Shown here piece after piece: positions 35,723 through 47,176 of a stretch of 64,000 nt of DNA. Made by a program: the position numbers and the translations under genes. The notes beneath the pieces were generated by a model. The model was given only the letters and a program-made list of their open reading frames with translations. It made no database searches and was not told where the DNA came from. Origin of the DNA: Enoplolaimus lenunculus (Eukaryota > Nematoda > Enoplea > Enoplida > Thoracostomopsidae); assembly GCA_030248215.1 (NCBI GenBank), contig JASANG010002241.1, positions 248,001 to 312,000 of the forward strand, given 5' to 3'. The first letter of the stretch is position 1. Every line of letters begins with the position of its first letter.

Positions 35723-37021
35723 GGCCCATGTAGAGAACAGGCCCCTCCCAATTTCCCGGGTAACATCCCAATTTCCCAAAATCCTAATTTCCCAGATAAT
35801 ATCCCAGTTTCCCATAATCGCAATATCCCGGGTAATATCCCAATTTCCCGAGTAATATCCCAACTTCCCAAACTAGCAGTATCACCGGTCATTTGCTAAT
35901 TTTCCTTGTAAAATTCAATTATCCTGGAAAAAGTTAACGTGTATACAGGTTCGCTGCGTAGGCTTGACGGAACCATAGACAGACTTTTGCAAGAAGGCTT
36001 TGCCCCTTTGTAACCAAATTGGCACATTTGATTCTCCCGCACCTGAGAAACTTGCTCACATAAAAAACATTTTCTTTAATTGCGTTTTCAAGGGGCTGTC
36101 GACCCCCAATCCCCCGCGCAAAGCAATTCATTGTATGAGCAAAACTTTTTGGTTGTGTCTGTGCAACTTAAGTGTGAGATCCGCTTAGTGCGGGGGGTTT
36201 GGGGGGCGGCAGCACCCCTGAGAACGTAATTTAAAAAGGAGACTATGTGGAGGATGGAATGTTTTATCTCGAGATGTTGTTTTTTATTGTGTTCTCAAAG
36301 GTGTTGTGCCCCTCCAACCCCCTCCCACTAGGCAATTTATGGCTATATTGAAATTATATTAAACACAGTTTATTATGTATTCTTTAAATTCTACCACAAA
36401 TAGTGCATTCCGAAAAGGGGCTTTGCTGGGATTTAGTTTAAGAAGGGTTACCTAATTATTCAACGGGAAAACTCAACATATCATTTAAATTATATGAGCA
36501 ACGTAAAATAAAATTTATACGGCAAACATGGGTTAAATAGTACAAATGAATAATTTCACCCGACTCGTTAAGTGAGGGGTAACCGAAATTTTATTTTCCA
36601 AAATCCCGACCGAAAAACGCTGCGCCAAAAATCCCAATTTCCCAAAATCCCGAGCGAAAAACGCTGCGCCGAAAATACCAATTTTCCAAAATCCCGACAG
36701 AAAAACGCTGCGCCCAAAATCCCAATTTTCCAAAATCCCAATTTCCCTAAATCCCGAGCGAAAAATGTTGCGCCCAAAATCCCAATTTCCCAAAATCCCG
36801 AGCGAAAAACGCTGCGTCCAAAGTCCCAATTTCCCAAAATCCCGAGCGAAAAACGCTGCGTCCGAAGTCCCAAAAAACGCTGCGGCCAAAATTCCATTCT
36901 CCCAGGTAATATCCGAATTTCCTAAAATCCCAATTTCCCGGGTGATATCCGAATTTCCCAAAATCCCAATTTCCCGGGTAATATCCGCGGATTTTGGAAG
37001 GACCTCTTCAGTACATGTGCC
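35723..37021. mobile_element. 1.3 kb hAT-like non-autonomous element with exact 8 bp target duplication
   Basis: Imperfect ends GGCCCATGTAGAGAACAGG and complement of GGCACATGTACTGAAGAGG are flanked on both sides by GATATGAG (35715-35722 and 37022-37029). Subterminal arrays are CCCAATTTCCCGGGTAATAT units (35750-35870 and 36900-36990) and a second type, CCCGAGCGAAAAACGCTGCG, at 36600-36890 (about seven units). The middle has no transposase. An 8 bp duplication fits hAT. Confidence 0.8.
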
Positions 37022-37073
37022 GATATGAGCATATAAGATACAATTCTAAAAATCGGTATTTATTATGCCAGTC

Positions 37074-37230
37074 TTGTATTGACCTGAATAAGAGGGGGTA
37101 CCCATTTTGAGTCCCAATCAATAAGAGTCCGTAAGCGCATAGAGTCCCTAAACCCTAAAATAGAGTCCATAAATGTGAATTATTCCTCCAGAAAAAATAA
37201 AGGTGAGTTCAAAACTTTAAAGCGTGCAAG
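37074..37230. mobile_element. M1 MITE left-end fragment
   Basis: TATTGACCTGAATAAGAGGG followed by CCCATTTTGAGTCCCAATCA and AGAGTCCGTAAGCGCATAGA matches the left half of the copy at 720. Confidence 0.65.
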
Positions 37231-37551
37231 AATGTGGTTTAATATTCTGACTGAGGTTTGGATACAGAATTTTTTTGTCAGCTCCAGCTACTTTGGTGGT
37301 GAAACCACGCTAATTATTCTAAAAAATTTTTTAGACAAAAGCATTTCGTATATCCGGATACACGTTTCATTTCGAATACATATCCGGATATTTTTCATAT
37401 CCGGTGCCCATCTATACTCAGTAGACAGTATAGAGTAGACATAAATTTTAGAAGCTTAGTTTTACACTTGTTTTTTACGCTGAGAAGGCTTAAAATTAGG
37501 AATATATTTTGGTTGCGCTGTAATCTTAGTTTCAGATTAAAAGACATTTAA

Positions 37552-37816
37552 CCGTTTCTCACATGAATATTTTCTATTTCCCCTGAAACCCACTTTTATG
37601 CTAGGATTTGAACTCCAGTGACTGGAGTGGGAGGCGAATACCATCACCACTCAGCTATAGGAGCTTGACATTCGCGCCCGAGGGTGCTCTCACGTCTTGT
37701 GGGGAGTTAGTACTATATGTATACGTGTAGTAATTGTTAAACACGGTGCGATATATACTATTTAATGTATATACACTGCGCTGAGTTGCCTACAGGCAAC
37801 TCAATGGGAGAAGGGG
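37552..37816 (-). mobile_element. TTAA-flanked element with internal tRNA-like promoter, copy 1
   Basis: Ends CCGTTTCTCACATGAAT and ATGGGAGAAGGGG follow TTAA (37548-37551) and precede TTAT (37817-37820). On the minus strand 37664-37595 reads like tRNA-Gly(CCC): TAGCTGAGTGG (box A), ATTCGCCTCCCAC, and GAGTTCAAATCC (box B). TTAA targets are used by piggyBac and Kolobok. Confidence 0.65.
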
Positions 37817-37859
37817 TTATAGATAGTAAACTGAAAATTTTTCGCTTAACCCTTTCTCA

Positions 37860-38218
37860 CATGAATATTTTCTATTTCTCCTGAAACCCACTTTTATGCT
37901 AGGATTTGAACTCCAGTGACTGGAGTGGGAGGCGAATACCATCACCAATCAGCTATAGGAGCTTGACGCTCGAGCCCGAGGGGGCTCTCACGTCTTGTGG
38001 TGATTTAGTACTATGTATACGTGTTGTAATTGTTAAACACGGTGCGATCACCAATCAGCTATAGGAGCTCGACGCTCGAGCCCGAGGGGGCTCTCACGTC
38101 TTGTGGTGATTTAGTACTATGTATACGTGTTGTAATTGTTAAACACGGTGCGATACATACTATTTAATGTATATACACTGCGCTGAGTTGCCTACAGGCA
38201 ACTCAATGGGAGAAGGGG
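37860..38218 (-). mobile_element. TTAA-flanked element with internal tRNA-like promoter, copy 2
   Basis: It starts CCCTTTCTCACATGAAT after TTAA (37856-37859) and ends ATGGGAGAAGGGG before TTAA (38219-38222). The length is 359 bp, near-identical to copy 1 apart from an internal direct repeat of about 110 bp (37942-38040 and 38047-38153) that it alone has. Confidence 0.7.
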
Positions 38219-38229
38219 TTAAAAACAAG

Positions 38230-40430
38230 GTCTCGAACCCATTCCCATGATTTTTTAATAGTTAATATCAACACCCAAATATTCTACCCAAAAAACATCC
38301 CGGGAAATCATATCACTTTTATATTGGTGAGAGATCCATAAATCATAAACATATTTAGCCTTTACATTTTTAATGACAACTTTATTTCCAAATATCCAAC
38401 AAAATTTGCCATCTCGTCGGAAACCTGACTCCAGCACAGCTAACCGTATTTCTTTATAAATGATGGGAACATTCTTTGCCATTGTCTCTCGTCGTGACAA
38501 ACGTTCTACTTGCAAATAAAAATGCGACCCCTCCATTCTTTGCATTCAAATACAAGCATTTCTGTTTAATCAAATTCACTTTAGATGGATAAAACAAAAA
38601 TTTCCTAATTGATTTATAAATTTGTTTAATTAAGCCTTGTTGTGGGCTTATTAGCATATCAACGTAGTTCAACGAACACAAATAATATACCACAATATGA
38701 TGAACTCTTCCATAGAGATACCATGTGGTGGTATCCTGTCAGAGAGTTTATTTAACGATACAACTGTGCTTGACCAATTTTCCTCCAAGTCAAATCTAAA
38801 TGCATTTGCCCAAAGACCATAAATTTTTAATTCTTGTACGACATAATGTTGAAAGTCTGTAGGTATTGGTTCATCTCGACACGAACCTAGCCGTAAGATT
38901 TGAGTTTTCCTTTCCTAATGCGACTACCAGATGCTTTTTTATACCAGTCAAAAATTTGGAAAATACGTTTTATTTCTTCCCATTTAGTTACAAGAATACT
39001 AGTATTGTCTGCAAATTTTGTTATTCCGGTGTTTATGCCACACAGCGGTATTCCGCGTAACATATTTGTATTCCTTATAAAATTTGCTAATACTTCTGCT
39101 CTCAACACGTAAATGAAAGGGGATAAAGGGTATCCCTGTCTCAACCCACGGTTTACATAAAAAGGGGCCGATAAAAATCCATTTACAATAACTGCAGAGC
39201 GAGTTTAATCATGTTTATATATACACCGTAAAAACTGGAGAAATTTTGGGCCAACATTCATCTCTTTTCCACAGTATTACATACGAATTCCCATTCTACC
39301 ATGTCAAAGGCTGCTTCATGATCAACTTACAAAATCATAGCTTCCGCATTAAAGTTTAGAGCATAGTCTAGCACACACCGTACATGAATTAAGCTATCTT
39401 GAATTTTCCTTCCTCGGACTGAACTAGTCTGGTCCGGATGAACAAGTTTTGGCATTACCGATTCAAGCGTTTAAAATTTTTGCGTAAATTTAATAATCCA
39501 CATTTAAATGACTAATAGGACGCCAATTTTCTCGGAATTTGCGGTCTCCGGAGCCCTTATACAAGAGAGTTATTACGCCATCATACGCTGATAAATTCAT
39601 ACAATCATACATTAAAAACAAACAATTTACAAATTGCAGCAAGTTTATCACAAAACATCCAATAAAATTCAATAGGTAACCCGTCTATACCAGGCGTCTT
39701 ATTACCTCGACACTCTCGGATTGATCTAACTACCTCTTGTTCAGTAATGCTTGCGTCTAGGTATGTATTTTCTTCAATGTTTAATGTAGGCAAACCTGGA
39801 TACATTAAAAAATTTTAGCATTTCGTAATTAATTCCGTGTGATTGAAAAAGTTTGCAGTAGTGTTGTCTAATCTCTGCTAAAATAGCCGTTGTATCACGA
39901 ACCACTTCACCAGAAGAGGTCGTTATGGAGACCAAAGGACGTTGTTCCCAACATTTCCTTTGTAACAATTTGGCCGTTGAAAGTGGTCGTCGACAAAATC
40001 ACTATAGTAAGTCTGATGCCTACAACTAGCAATATAAGTTGGTGACCGGTTCAATTTCAGCATTCAAATCTTTTAACACCGTTTTGAAGACTGGTTCATT
40101 AGGATACTTACTAATAAGATCGCACAAGTTTCTTACCCTGAGCTCTTGATCTTTACAAGATATGTTCCTACGTATAGACTTTTGTTTTCCTAGCTTTTGG
40201 AAAAAGGATTTAGTCTCATCTTTAAAATTGTCCCAATCTTCAAGTATATTCCAGGTTGAATGCTGCAGGAAACCGATGCGTTTACTTATGAAGGGTAATA
40301 TATCAGGATCTGATAAAAGAAGGGTATTTAACTTATAGTACCCACGTCCGCGATTCAAATTTCCAATGTTAGCTTTGATTCGAGAAAGCCTGTGATCTGT
40401 TAGATTTGAATTTAAAAGTTACGAGCTCAT
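38230..40430 (-). mobile_element. decayed L1/Tx1-type LINE, ORF2 remnant
   Basis: Read on the minus strand in order: a pre-RT segment at 40358-40026; RT with NKTPGIDGLPIEFYWMF (39700-39650), GVITLLYKGSGDRKF and NWRPISHLNVDY (39570-39490), RQGYPLSPFIYVL (39140), KFADNTSI at the catalytic box where FADD is expected (39010); then post-RT parts to 38255. The phrases RPISLLNVDYK and RQGCPLSP are typical of the L1/Tx1 group. Several stops and frame changes divide it, and the second catalytic Asp is Asn. The endonuclease was not recognised, so it is 5' truncated and dead. Confidence 0.75.
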
Positions 40431-41498
40431 GTGTTCTGTGTTACGGGAAATTCAAATATGTTGCAAGCTAGCCTTTTAATAATTATCATCTTACTCAGTT
40501 AGGCTTGGCGTCTTGTTAACTCCAAGAGCGATCAGAATTTAAAACGACGCCCAGTATGTTATCTAGCGACGCGACTTGGTATATTATGTATATATGAAGT
40601 AATTTTGTTTCTTGCAGAGGTAATGAATTTGGTAGATGACGGTCCGTATTTGATGCAAAATTTTCGCTGGACTAATTTTGAGATAATTTAAAAATACGAA
40701 GTCACAATTCCGATACATCATATTAAGCTAAACTGAGGTTTTTTAATTTTGGCACGTTTTAAGAAATCAAAATTTCAAATCATTATGATATTATGCAGAA
40801 ACGTAGTTTAATACTTTAACTCAGGTTTGAATACAAATTTCTTTTCCTCAGCTCCAGATACTTTAATGGTAAAACAATGCAAATTATGCCAAATTTTCTT
40901 ACACAATAGCATTTCGGATATCCGGATACACGTTTCATTTCGGATACATATCATATCCGAATATTTTTCATAACCGGATCTCCGGTGCCCGTCTATACTA
41001 AAGATAAGCATAATCATAACTCAAGGTTAAGCTTGTCTTCTGCGGGCATGCATTTAAATTTATTAACATGGGCCGCATACGCAATAAGACACTGGCGGGA
41101 ATGGAAAATGTAATTAAGTTTCGATTTTAGACTAATGCTTAATCTACAGTTACGTCCCTAAAAGGCTACAGGCCACTTTGGTCTTAACATTTTGTACATT
41201 TGTCGAGCATCGGACTCCTATTTATTTGAAAATCAAAGAACTAACTACTAAATTTGCCGTTAAACAAATTCAATCATATGAAAAGATTTGACTTGTGTTG
41301 TATTCTCTAAATTACGAAAGTTTTCATATTTAAATCCGCGTGTAAGTGCTTGATACGTAAATAGTAGTCGCAAAATCAGAACAACTGAATGGCGAAAAAT
41401 CTAGTATAAGACGCCGTGATTGCAACGCGAAAAGGTCGCCCACATTAGTCTGATGATGCTGATTTCCGCTGCAAAGAAACGAATAAGACACGATGGTT

Positions 41499-44400
41499 TT
41501 AAACTTCATTATCAGATAATTCAAAATCATCCAAATCTTCAAACAACGATTCATCAATTTTCATACTAGCATCTGAAAAATTGAATAGTTCAAAATATAA
41601 TATAACGATAGTGGAGACAAAAATTTGTTTTGTCGCAGCTAATAAAATATTATCAAGTAATTCCATTTCATTCCTATTGAAAATAACGTAGACTGGTGGC
41701 AACATGGTTTCTCCATTGTAGATCAAACTTGACTTAGCCTTGCATATACAGAAATTCTTAAGGCTTTTACTGCAATATTAAGCTTATTTGAAAACTTTAG
41801 ATATTATATCAGTTAGTTTTACAAAAATGACAAAATACATATTTCGACATCTACCAAAGACAATATCAGAAATGCGTAATAGATAATATCAGAAATGCGT
41901 ACCTGCATCTTCAATCAATTTTATATCAGACAAATTAAGTGTTGCGTCCTTCAAGAACTGTTCTCGACCTAGAAAAGTTATTGTCTGTACATAAAATCCA
42001 TAACCAGACGAACTATAATGAACAAAGTCTAGTTTGTCATGCAAAAATTAATCCCCCCATTGATTCATCGGATCTGGAAGTGGATCCAGGGTACGGTAGT
42101 TTTTGGTACCTTGAAATTAATTTTCTAATTAAACGATATTAATGATTACCAGTGTGTAAACGGATAGTGAAAATAATGGAAACGGAAAGTTTGGATAAAT
42201 GTCGTAATTTTTATTTCATTTCGAACAATTGCCCCATATCTGCGATGAAAAATTGCGGAGATATACACGTGATTTATATATATTTTCAGCGTACAAATAA
42301 CAGAATTTTCCTGATTTCTATAATGGAAACGGACATCGATTTTTACCGGAAACGGATATTCGATTACATCCTGATGATTACACTGGTCTAGTTTTAAAAC
42401 AGTCAACTTCTGCTTTTGCTATTTCATGGAAAGATTTTGATGGGACTGTCTCCAAAATATGTGGTTAGATCAAAGGAAGAATTGTGGTGGACGGAATTAG
42501 CATTTTACGTGGTGGGTGGAGTCCGCATATGCAGGACATAAACCCCACTACAAGAGCTCCAACCATTCTTCAGACAATTAGTACACTCGCGCATTGTTCA
42601 GATATTTTGTTACATTGCTGTAGCGTCCTAACCTGTAGGCTTCTTCTGAACTGCCACATTAGCATCAATTTTTGCTTTTTGCGTCGTAATTCGTTCTTCG
42701 TCAAACTTTGATTTCCATGCCATAAACGTTTCTACAGTCACTCTAGTTCCTTCCAGTTTTTTCTGAAAAATAGTATTCAGTGTATATTAATGGTTTTACT
42801 TGATGAGACAAACGCATGTATTTTGTTGAAGTACTCAACCACAATTTACAGCTAAATATTGTACTTAGCAGTAGGTTTCGTTTAATATTTAGTAATATAC
42901 TCTATTAGCTTCTTCTTCTTCCTGCAGTTGTCTTTCTCGTTCTTTGCTCTCACGTTGACGCATGTCGTCCGCCAATAAATTTAACCTTTCCTTTAAGCTT
43001 GACACAAGCGTAAATACCATGACCATGCCGATATTTTCATTGGCCTAAAACAGTGAAAACAACAAAATATGCATGTTTATTGGTGTAAAAATCAACATTT
43101 TGACCAATTAATAATACTACACACTGCAATTCGCTAAGTTTTACAAAGTTTCGTGTAAATACCATCATATTTTTTATGTTTAAACCACACTAACAATATA
43201 TACTTATTACTTGTGAACTAAAGAGCGCTCCTGCATCTACGTACTTCTGATTCCAATTGCGTGCACAGATCGTTCAATTCTGATTCTTCAAGTGCCTCCG
43301 AATCGCTTGTAGTAGAAATAATTGGGACACTGGTGGAAGGATAGTCAGGTTTATACGCAAACTTTAAAATCACCCGAACTAAAACAAACGAAGGTGTATT
43401 ACACCGGTTGACTTCTGAGACACTTGTCCATGCCCACCAAAAACGCAAATCAAATTGCCGATTTGTGAAGTATACAACATACACCAGATTAGGCATCGCA
43501 GATTAATTGAAGGAAATGCAGACTTTTCGCGGACATATAATGGATTGATTAAAAGTTGCAAAAATTTACCTCCGCCCTCTTGACCAGGTTAAATGGGTGA
43601 GGTATCGAATCGAAGAGCTTACAAGTAAGTGCACACACCATCTCACCACCCCCGCATCCCAACCTAACCAAACCTCAATTCTGCGATAAGTTATCTTTGA
43701 ATATATAAAAAACTTTTTATGCGTAGTAACTGATTCGAACGCAGGTCTCGAAATACATCTTGAAGAGCAAAATTGTACATCAAACAATCATACGGATCAT
43801 ACTTCCATCATCCGGTTCGTCTTCTGTATATCCATCAGAATCGACAGTGATTTCAAATTGAGCAGGAAATTCTGAATTGGTTACTGAAAGGAAGGATTTT
43901 TAAAAATAAACTACGAATTAAGGTAGTTTTGCAAATTTTATTATTTTACTGGCCGAAGTACACAAGGATTGCCGTTAAATTTTTTTAAAATATACCGTTC
44001 CTTACCTGATATTTAATGTCAGCTATGTAAGCAAAGAATAGTCAATCAATTTAGATGCATTATATGTTAAACCAGTCGTACTAGAACTACATGAATTGAG
44101 CGAAGCTCGGACATACTTACTTTTAATCAGCCTAGATAAATATTCCATATATACTTAGAAAAGCACGAAAACGGATAGTTCGACCAACTTTCTTTCTATT
44201 TAATCTATTATGCAACTTAGTTATTGGCCAACCATTCATTGATCGGTTTCGAAGCGTTATAAACAATTTCTTCAGATTTATCGGACCCGAAAACCCTTTA
44301 GAACTGAATTTGATTGCGTGTAACCCTAATAATTTGTGAAATAATTTAAAAGGTCCAAATTTAGGTTTAGCTAATTAAGCTAATAATATGCAAAATGGCT

Positions 44401-45177
44401 ATGAGCTAACCATTCAATTATCGGGTTTGGAGGTTTACAAACAATTTATTCAGGTTCCTCTCACCTAGAAACTCTTCAGTAACCATAATAATTAATTAAA
44501 TAATTCGAAAAGTCCTAATTCAGGCTTATTAGCTAAGCTAATATCTAACCACTATTAGCTATTTAATTCTCGGTTGTGGAGGTTGATAAACAATTTATTC
44601 ATGTATAATTGAGTGAAGCTCGAACGCACGTAAGCAGTTAAACAAATATGCAAATCAGTTATTAGCTAACTACTCAATTATCGCTTTTGAAGGTTTGTAA
44701 ATAATTTATTCAGATTTTTTACACCATAAACCGTTTAGTACTGAAATTTGATTGCTCGTAAACCTAATAATCAGAAGAATAAATAAAAAATAATTAATTT
44801 GCTCAACTATTTAAGCTAATATACAAACTACTGTTAACTAACTATTTAATTCTCGGATTTGGAGGTTTATGAACTATTTATTCAGAACTCTCGTGCTCAA
44901 AAATCGTTCAGTACTGAAATTACATTGCTTGTAACCCTAATAATTTCCGAAATAGAGTAAAAACTCCTAATTTAGGCTTTACCAATAATGTAAATTAGCC
45001 TTTAGCGCAGGTAATAACACAACGCTAAACAAGTTAACACAGAACATAGGGCGTAGTGCAAGAGCAAACGGTGCTTTTCATTTCATTCAGTTCATTAATT
45101 GGCTCACTTGTTAATTCCGTAGGGTAAATGCTGGCCAAGGCTTCTAGCTCCAATTCTTGTTCTTCTTGATCATTCAT
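41499..45177 (-). CDS. RWDD1: RWD domain-containing protein 1 (DFRP2), complete, 7 exons
   Basis: Exons in coding order: 45177-45108, 43883-43803, 43378-43245, 43044-42901, 42762-42633, 41968-41903, 41572-41499. All GT-AG, phases agree, 232 aa (human 243). The RWD domain spans about residues 5-110: QELELEALASIYPTEL, FEITVDSDG, VILKFAYKPDYPSTSVP, ANENIGMVMVFTLVSSLKER. A charged helix (QRESKERERQLQEEEE) follows, then VTVETFMAWKSKFDEE, LSDIKLIEDA and an acidic tail IDESLFEDLDDFELSDNEV as in human. In animals the protein binds and stabilises the GTPase DRG2, and the yeast relative Gir2 binds Gcn1. The RWD YPxxxP motif has one extra residue here (YPSTSVP). Intron 1 (43884-45107) is AT-rich with no recognised element. 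Confidence 0.93.
43583..43635. repeat. short repeat shared with the 5' edge of LINE A
   Basis: The 50 bp phrase AGGTATCGAATCGAAGAGCT with its flanks recurs at 47099-47150 with few changes. It lies in RWDD1 intron 2. Its complement resembles a tRNA T-arm (CTTCGATTCGATACC), so it may be a SINE piece. Confidence 0.5.
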
Positions 45178-45248
45178 AAGTACTGTTAGGTAACAGTAAA
45201 AACTAATTAAATACAGGTACAGCTGCAAGCATGAACGAGTATTAAAGG

Positions 45249-45619
45249 CAGGGTGCAACCGGAATTACAATTTACCGGAACCGGAATTTGAAAATTTTAC
45301 CGGAACCGGAACCGGAAAATGAAAAATGCATTTCACCAAAAATTTCATTTTAATCGTATTGTTTGCTCTATTATTTGTGAAACAACCTTAGTCGAACATA
45401 GGTATTTATTTTATTTGTTGTATTTTAGATTTTCGTCGTCGACTGAAGTGAAATCCACCATCAACGGCTTATATTCTGAGTACAAGTGGCTTTCAAAAGA
45501 GATTCTTAAACGGCCAAATTATAACACCGGAATTTTTAAATCCGGTAAAAATTTACCGGAACCGGAACCGGAAGGTGAAAAAATGCCGGAACCGGAACCG
45601 AAATTCCGGTTGCACCCTG
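45249..45619. mobile_element. M2 hAT-like MITE with perfect 8 bp target duplication
   Basis: A 371 bp element with ends CAGGGTGCAACCGGAATTAC and TTCCGGTTGCACCCTG, flanked on both sides by ATTAAAGG (45241-45248, 45620-45627). The subterminal parts are repeated ACCGGAACCGGAA units. This is the youngest-looking copy and lies 71 bp upstream of the RWDD1 start codon. Confidence 0.85.
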
Positions 45620-45627
45620 ATTAAAGG

Positions 45628-46529
45628 TACCGATTTCGGCAAGTATTTTTATAAAAAAGCCTTGTTGTGGCATGTCCAACAATACGGGTTACATTAATTT
45701 ACCTACAATGTCATGTCATAAGAAGCAAACTTAAAAGCATACGTATATGTGTTACACCAATTATTGACTTAAACTAAGCAGTATTATTGAGCGATTTTGA
45801 GTTATTGTAGCAGAAACTTACAGTTAACTAGATTGATTCTTGGTTATTTTAAAATAGCAATTGTCATTTTTACGTCATTATTCTGTAATTTGTAGCTGGA
45901 ATGCCGAAAAATCTAGTCCAATTAGGAAAACTTGCCGGTAGAGAAATTGGATTCAACAAAATATATTGTGTTTATTTCGTACAAAACGTGGAAAAGTACG
46001 GACAAAACAGTACCCATACGTTCCTCAACACTTCAACAATACACACAGACGTACAGATAACTATATATCTCCTACTAATTAAATTTCAATTATACAAAAA
46101 ACCAATATTCACTGTGTTATTGCGTTGCACAGGACCCACATCCATCATGCTGAACAACTAATAGGGATAGAGTTCCTTTTGCTACGCATAGTACAAATGG
46201 CAAAAAACTAATATAATATGTTTAAACCGCCGAATATTATATATTCTATTACGATGCCCGTTATTATTCTGTCAATAAACGGTATAAATGACCTATTTCG
46301 ACTACGATTCGGCTAAGCATCCATAACAATAACCCCAGAAATATTCCCCGATACCCAAATCTCTAAAATACGCTGGCTGCAATCCTGAACCATGATTTCC
46401 TATAACGAGTTCTCAAACTAATTTAACCTGGAACTCCCCATTTGTGAAGCGACGTTGATTTTACTTGTTTGAATTAATATTAATTTCCCTCGTCAGTTTA
46501 TATTACCTGCCGTTCCGTTTGGATTTAGC
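45628..46529. other. intergenic, nothing recognised
   Basis: AT-rich, with one 86-codon frame at 45901-46161 that has no recognised domain. Confidence 0.35.
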
Positions 46530-46728
46530 CATAAACCTTGCGGGTAATTCTCGATGGCCTAAAGTGGTCAGAACTGCACGGTCGGGTCGACCCCTTTCCT
46601 CGAAGTACTGTGAATATACATGATTTTCCCCCTAATTACTCCGAAAGATATGGCCAGGTCAGGAATAGAACCTCTGACCTATCGGTAACGACTCAAACGC
46701 GCTACCCATTACACCATGCGGCCGATGT
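46530..46728 (-). mobile_element. tRNA-derived SINE
   Basis: On the minus strand the head reads GGCCGCATGGTGTAATGGGT, AGCGCG (box A), then AGGTTCTATTCCTGACC (box B), followed by a body ending GGCCATCGAGAATTACCCGC. The body phrase GTCAGAACTGCACGG recurs at 46875-46895. Confidence 0.6.
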
Positions 46729-46737
46729 CATAATTTT

Positions 46738-47000
46738 TTCTGGTGATATATGCGTACGAGTGAGTATGTATGTGTCTTAACATTATATACTGTACACATA
46801 CACAAGCTACACCGCGCATATCCACGTTCCCTCTTCTTTATGGGCCTACAAGTTACAGCGCCCTTGTCGGTGAGACCTCCATGTCAGAACTGCACGGCCG
46901 GGACGACCCCTTTTCTCAAAGTATATGTGAACGAGTATGTATGTGTCTTAACATTATATACTCTGCGCATACGCAAGCTACACCGCGTATATCCACGACC
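46738..47000. repeat. two direct copies of a 65 bp segment
   Basis: GAGTATGTATGTGTCTTAAC followed by ATTATATACT and AAGCTACACCGCG occurs at 46760-46825 and 46930-46995. Between them lies a piece of the SINE body. Confidence 0.6.
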
Positions 47001-47176
47001 GTGTGTCAACTTACCATCTATGCGCGATGCTAAAACTAGTGTAAACTATACTTTTAACATGCAAACTGTGAATATTTTTTTGCAGGGGTAGAAAGTGACA
47101 AGGTTAAATGGGGGAGGTATCGAATCGAAGAGCTTATAAGTAAGTGCACGTACACTGGTTGTACGTTAATAAAGTC

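Noticed and set aside
36533-36961. Frames with GNWDFG/FSLGILG repeats
   Set aside because: They come from the subterminal CCCAAAATCCCGAGCG array of the hAT-like element.
35724-37020. Hammerhead-type ribozyme or CRISPR-like array
   Set aside because: The units are unequal, lack spacers of constant length and lack a CUGAUGA/GAAA core.
38255-40358. Relationship of the minus-strand LINE to LINE A or B
   Set aside because: Its RT phrases (LNVDY, RQGYPLSP) are of L1/Tx1 type, whereas LINE A and B are CR1/L2 type.
45901-46161. 86-codon frame as a small gene
   Set aside because: No domain, AT-driven composition and no supporting splice structure.
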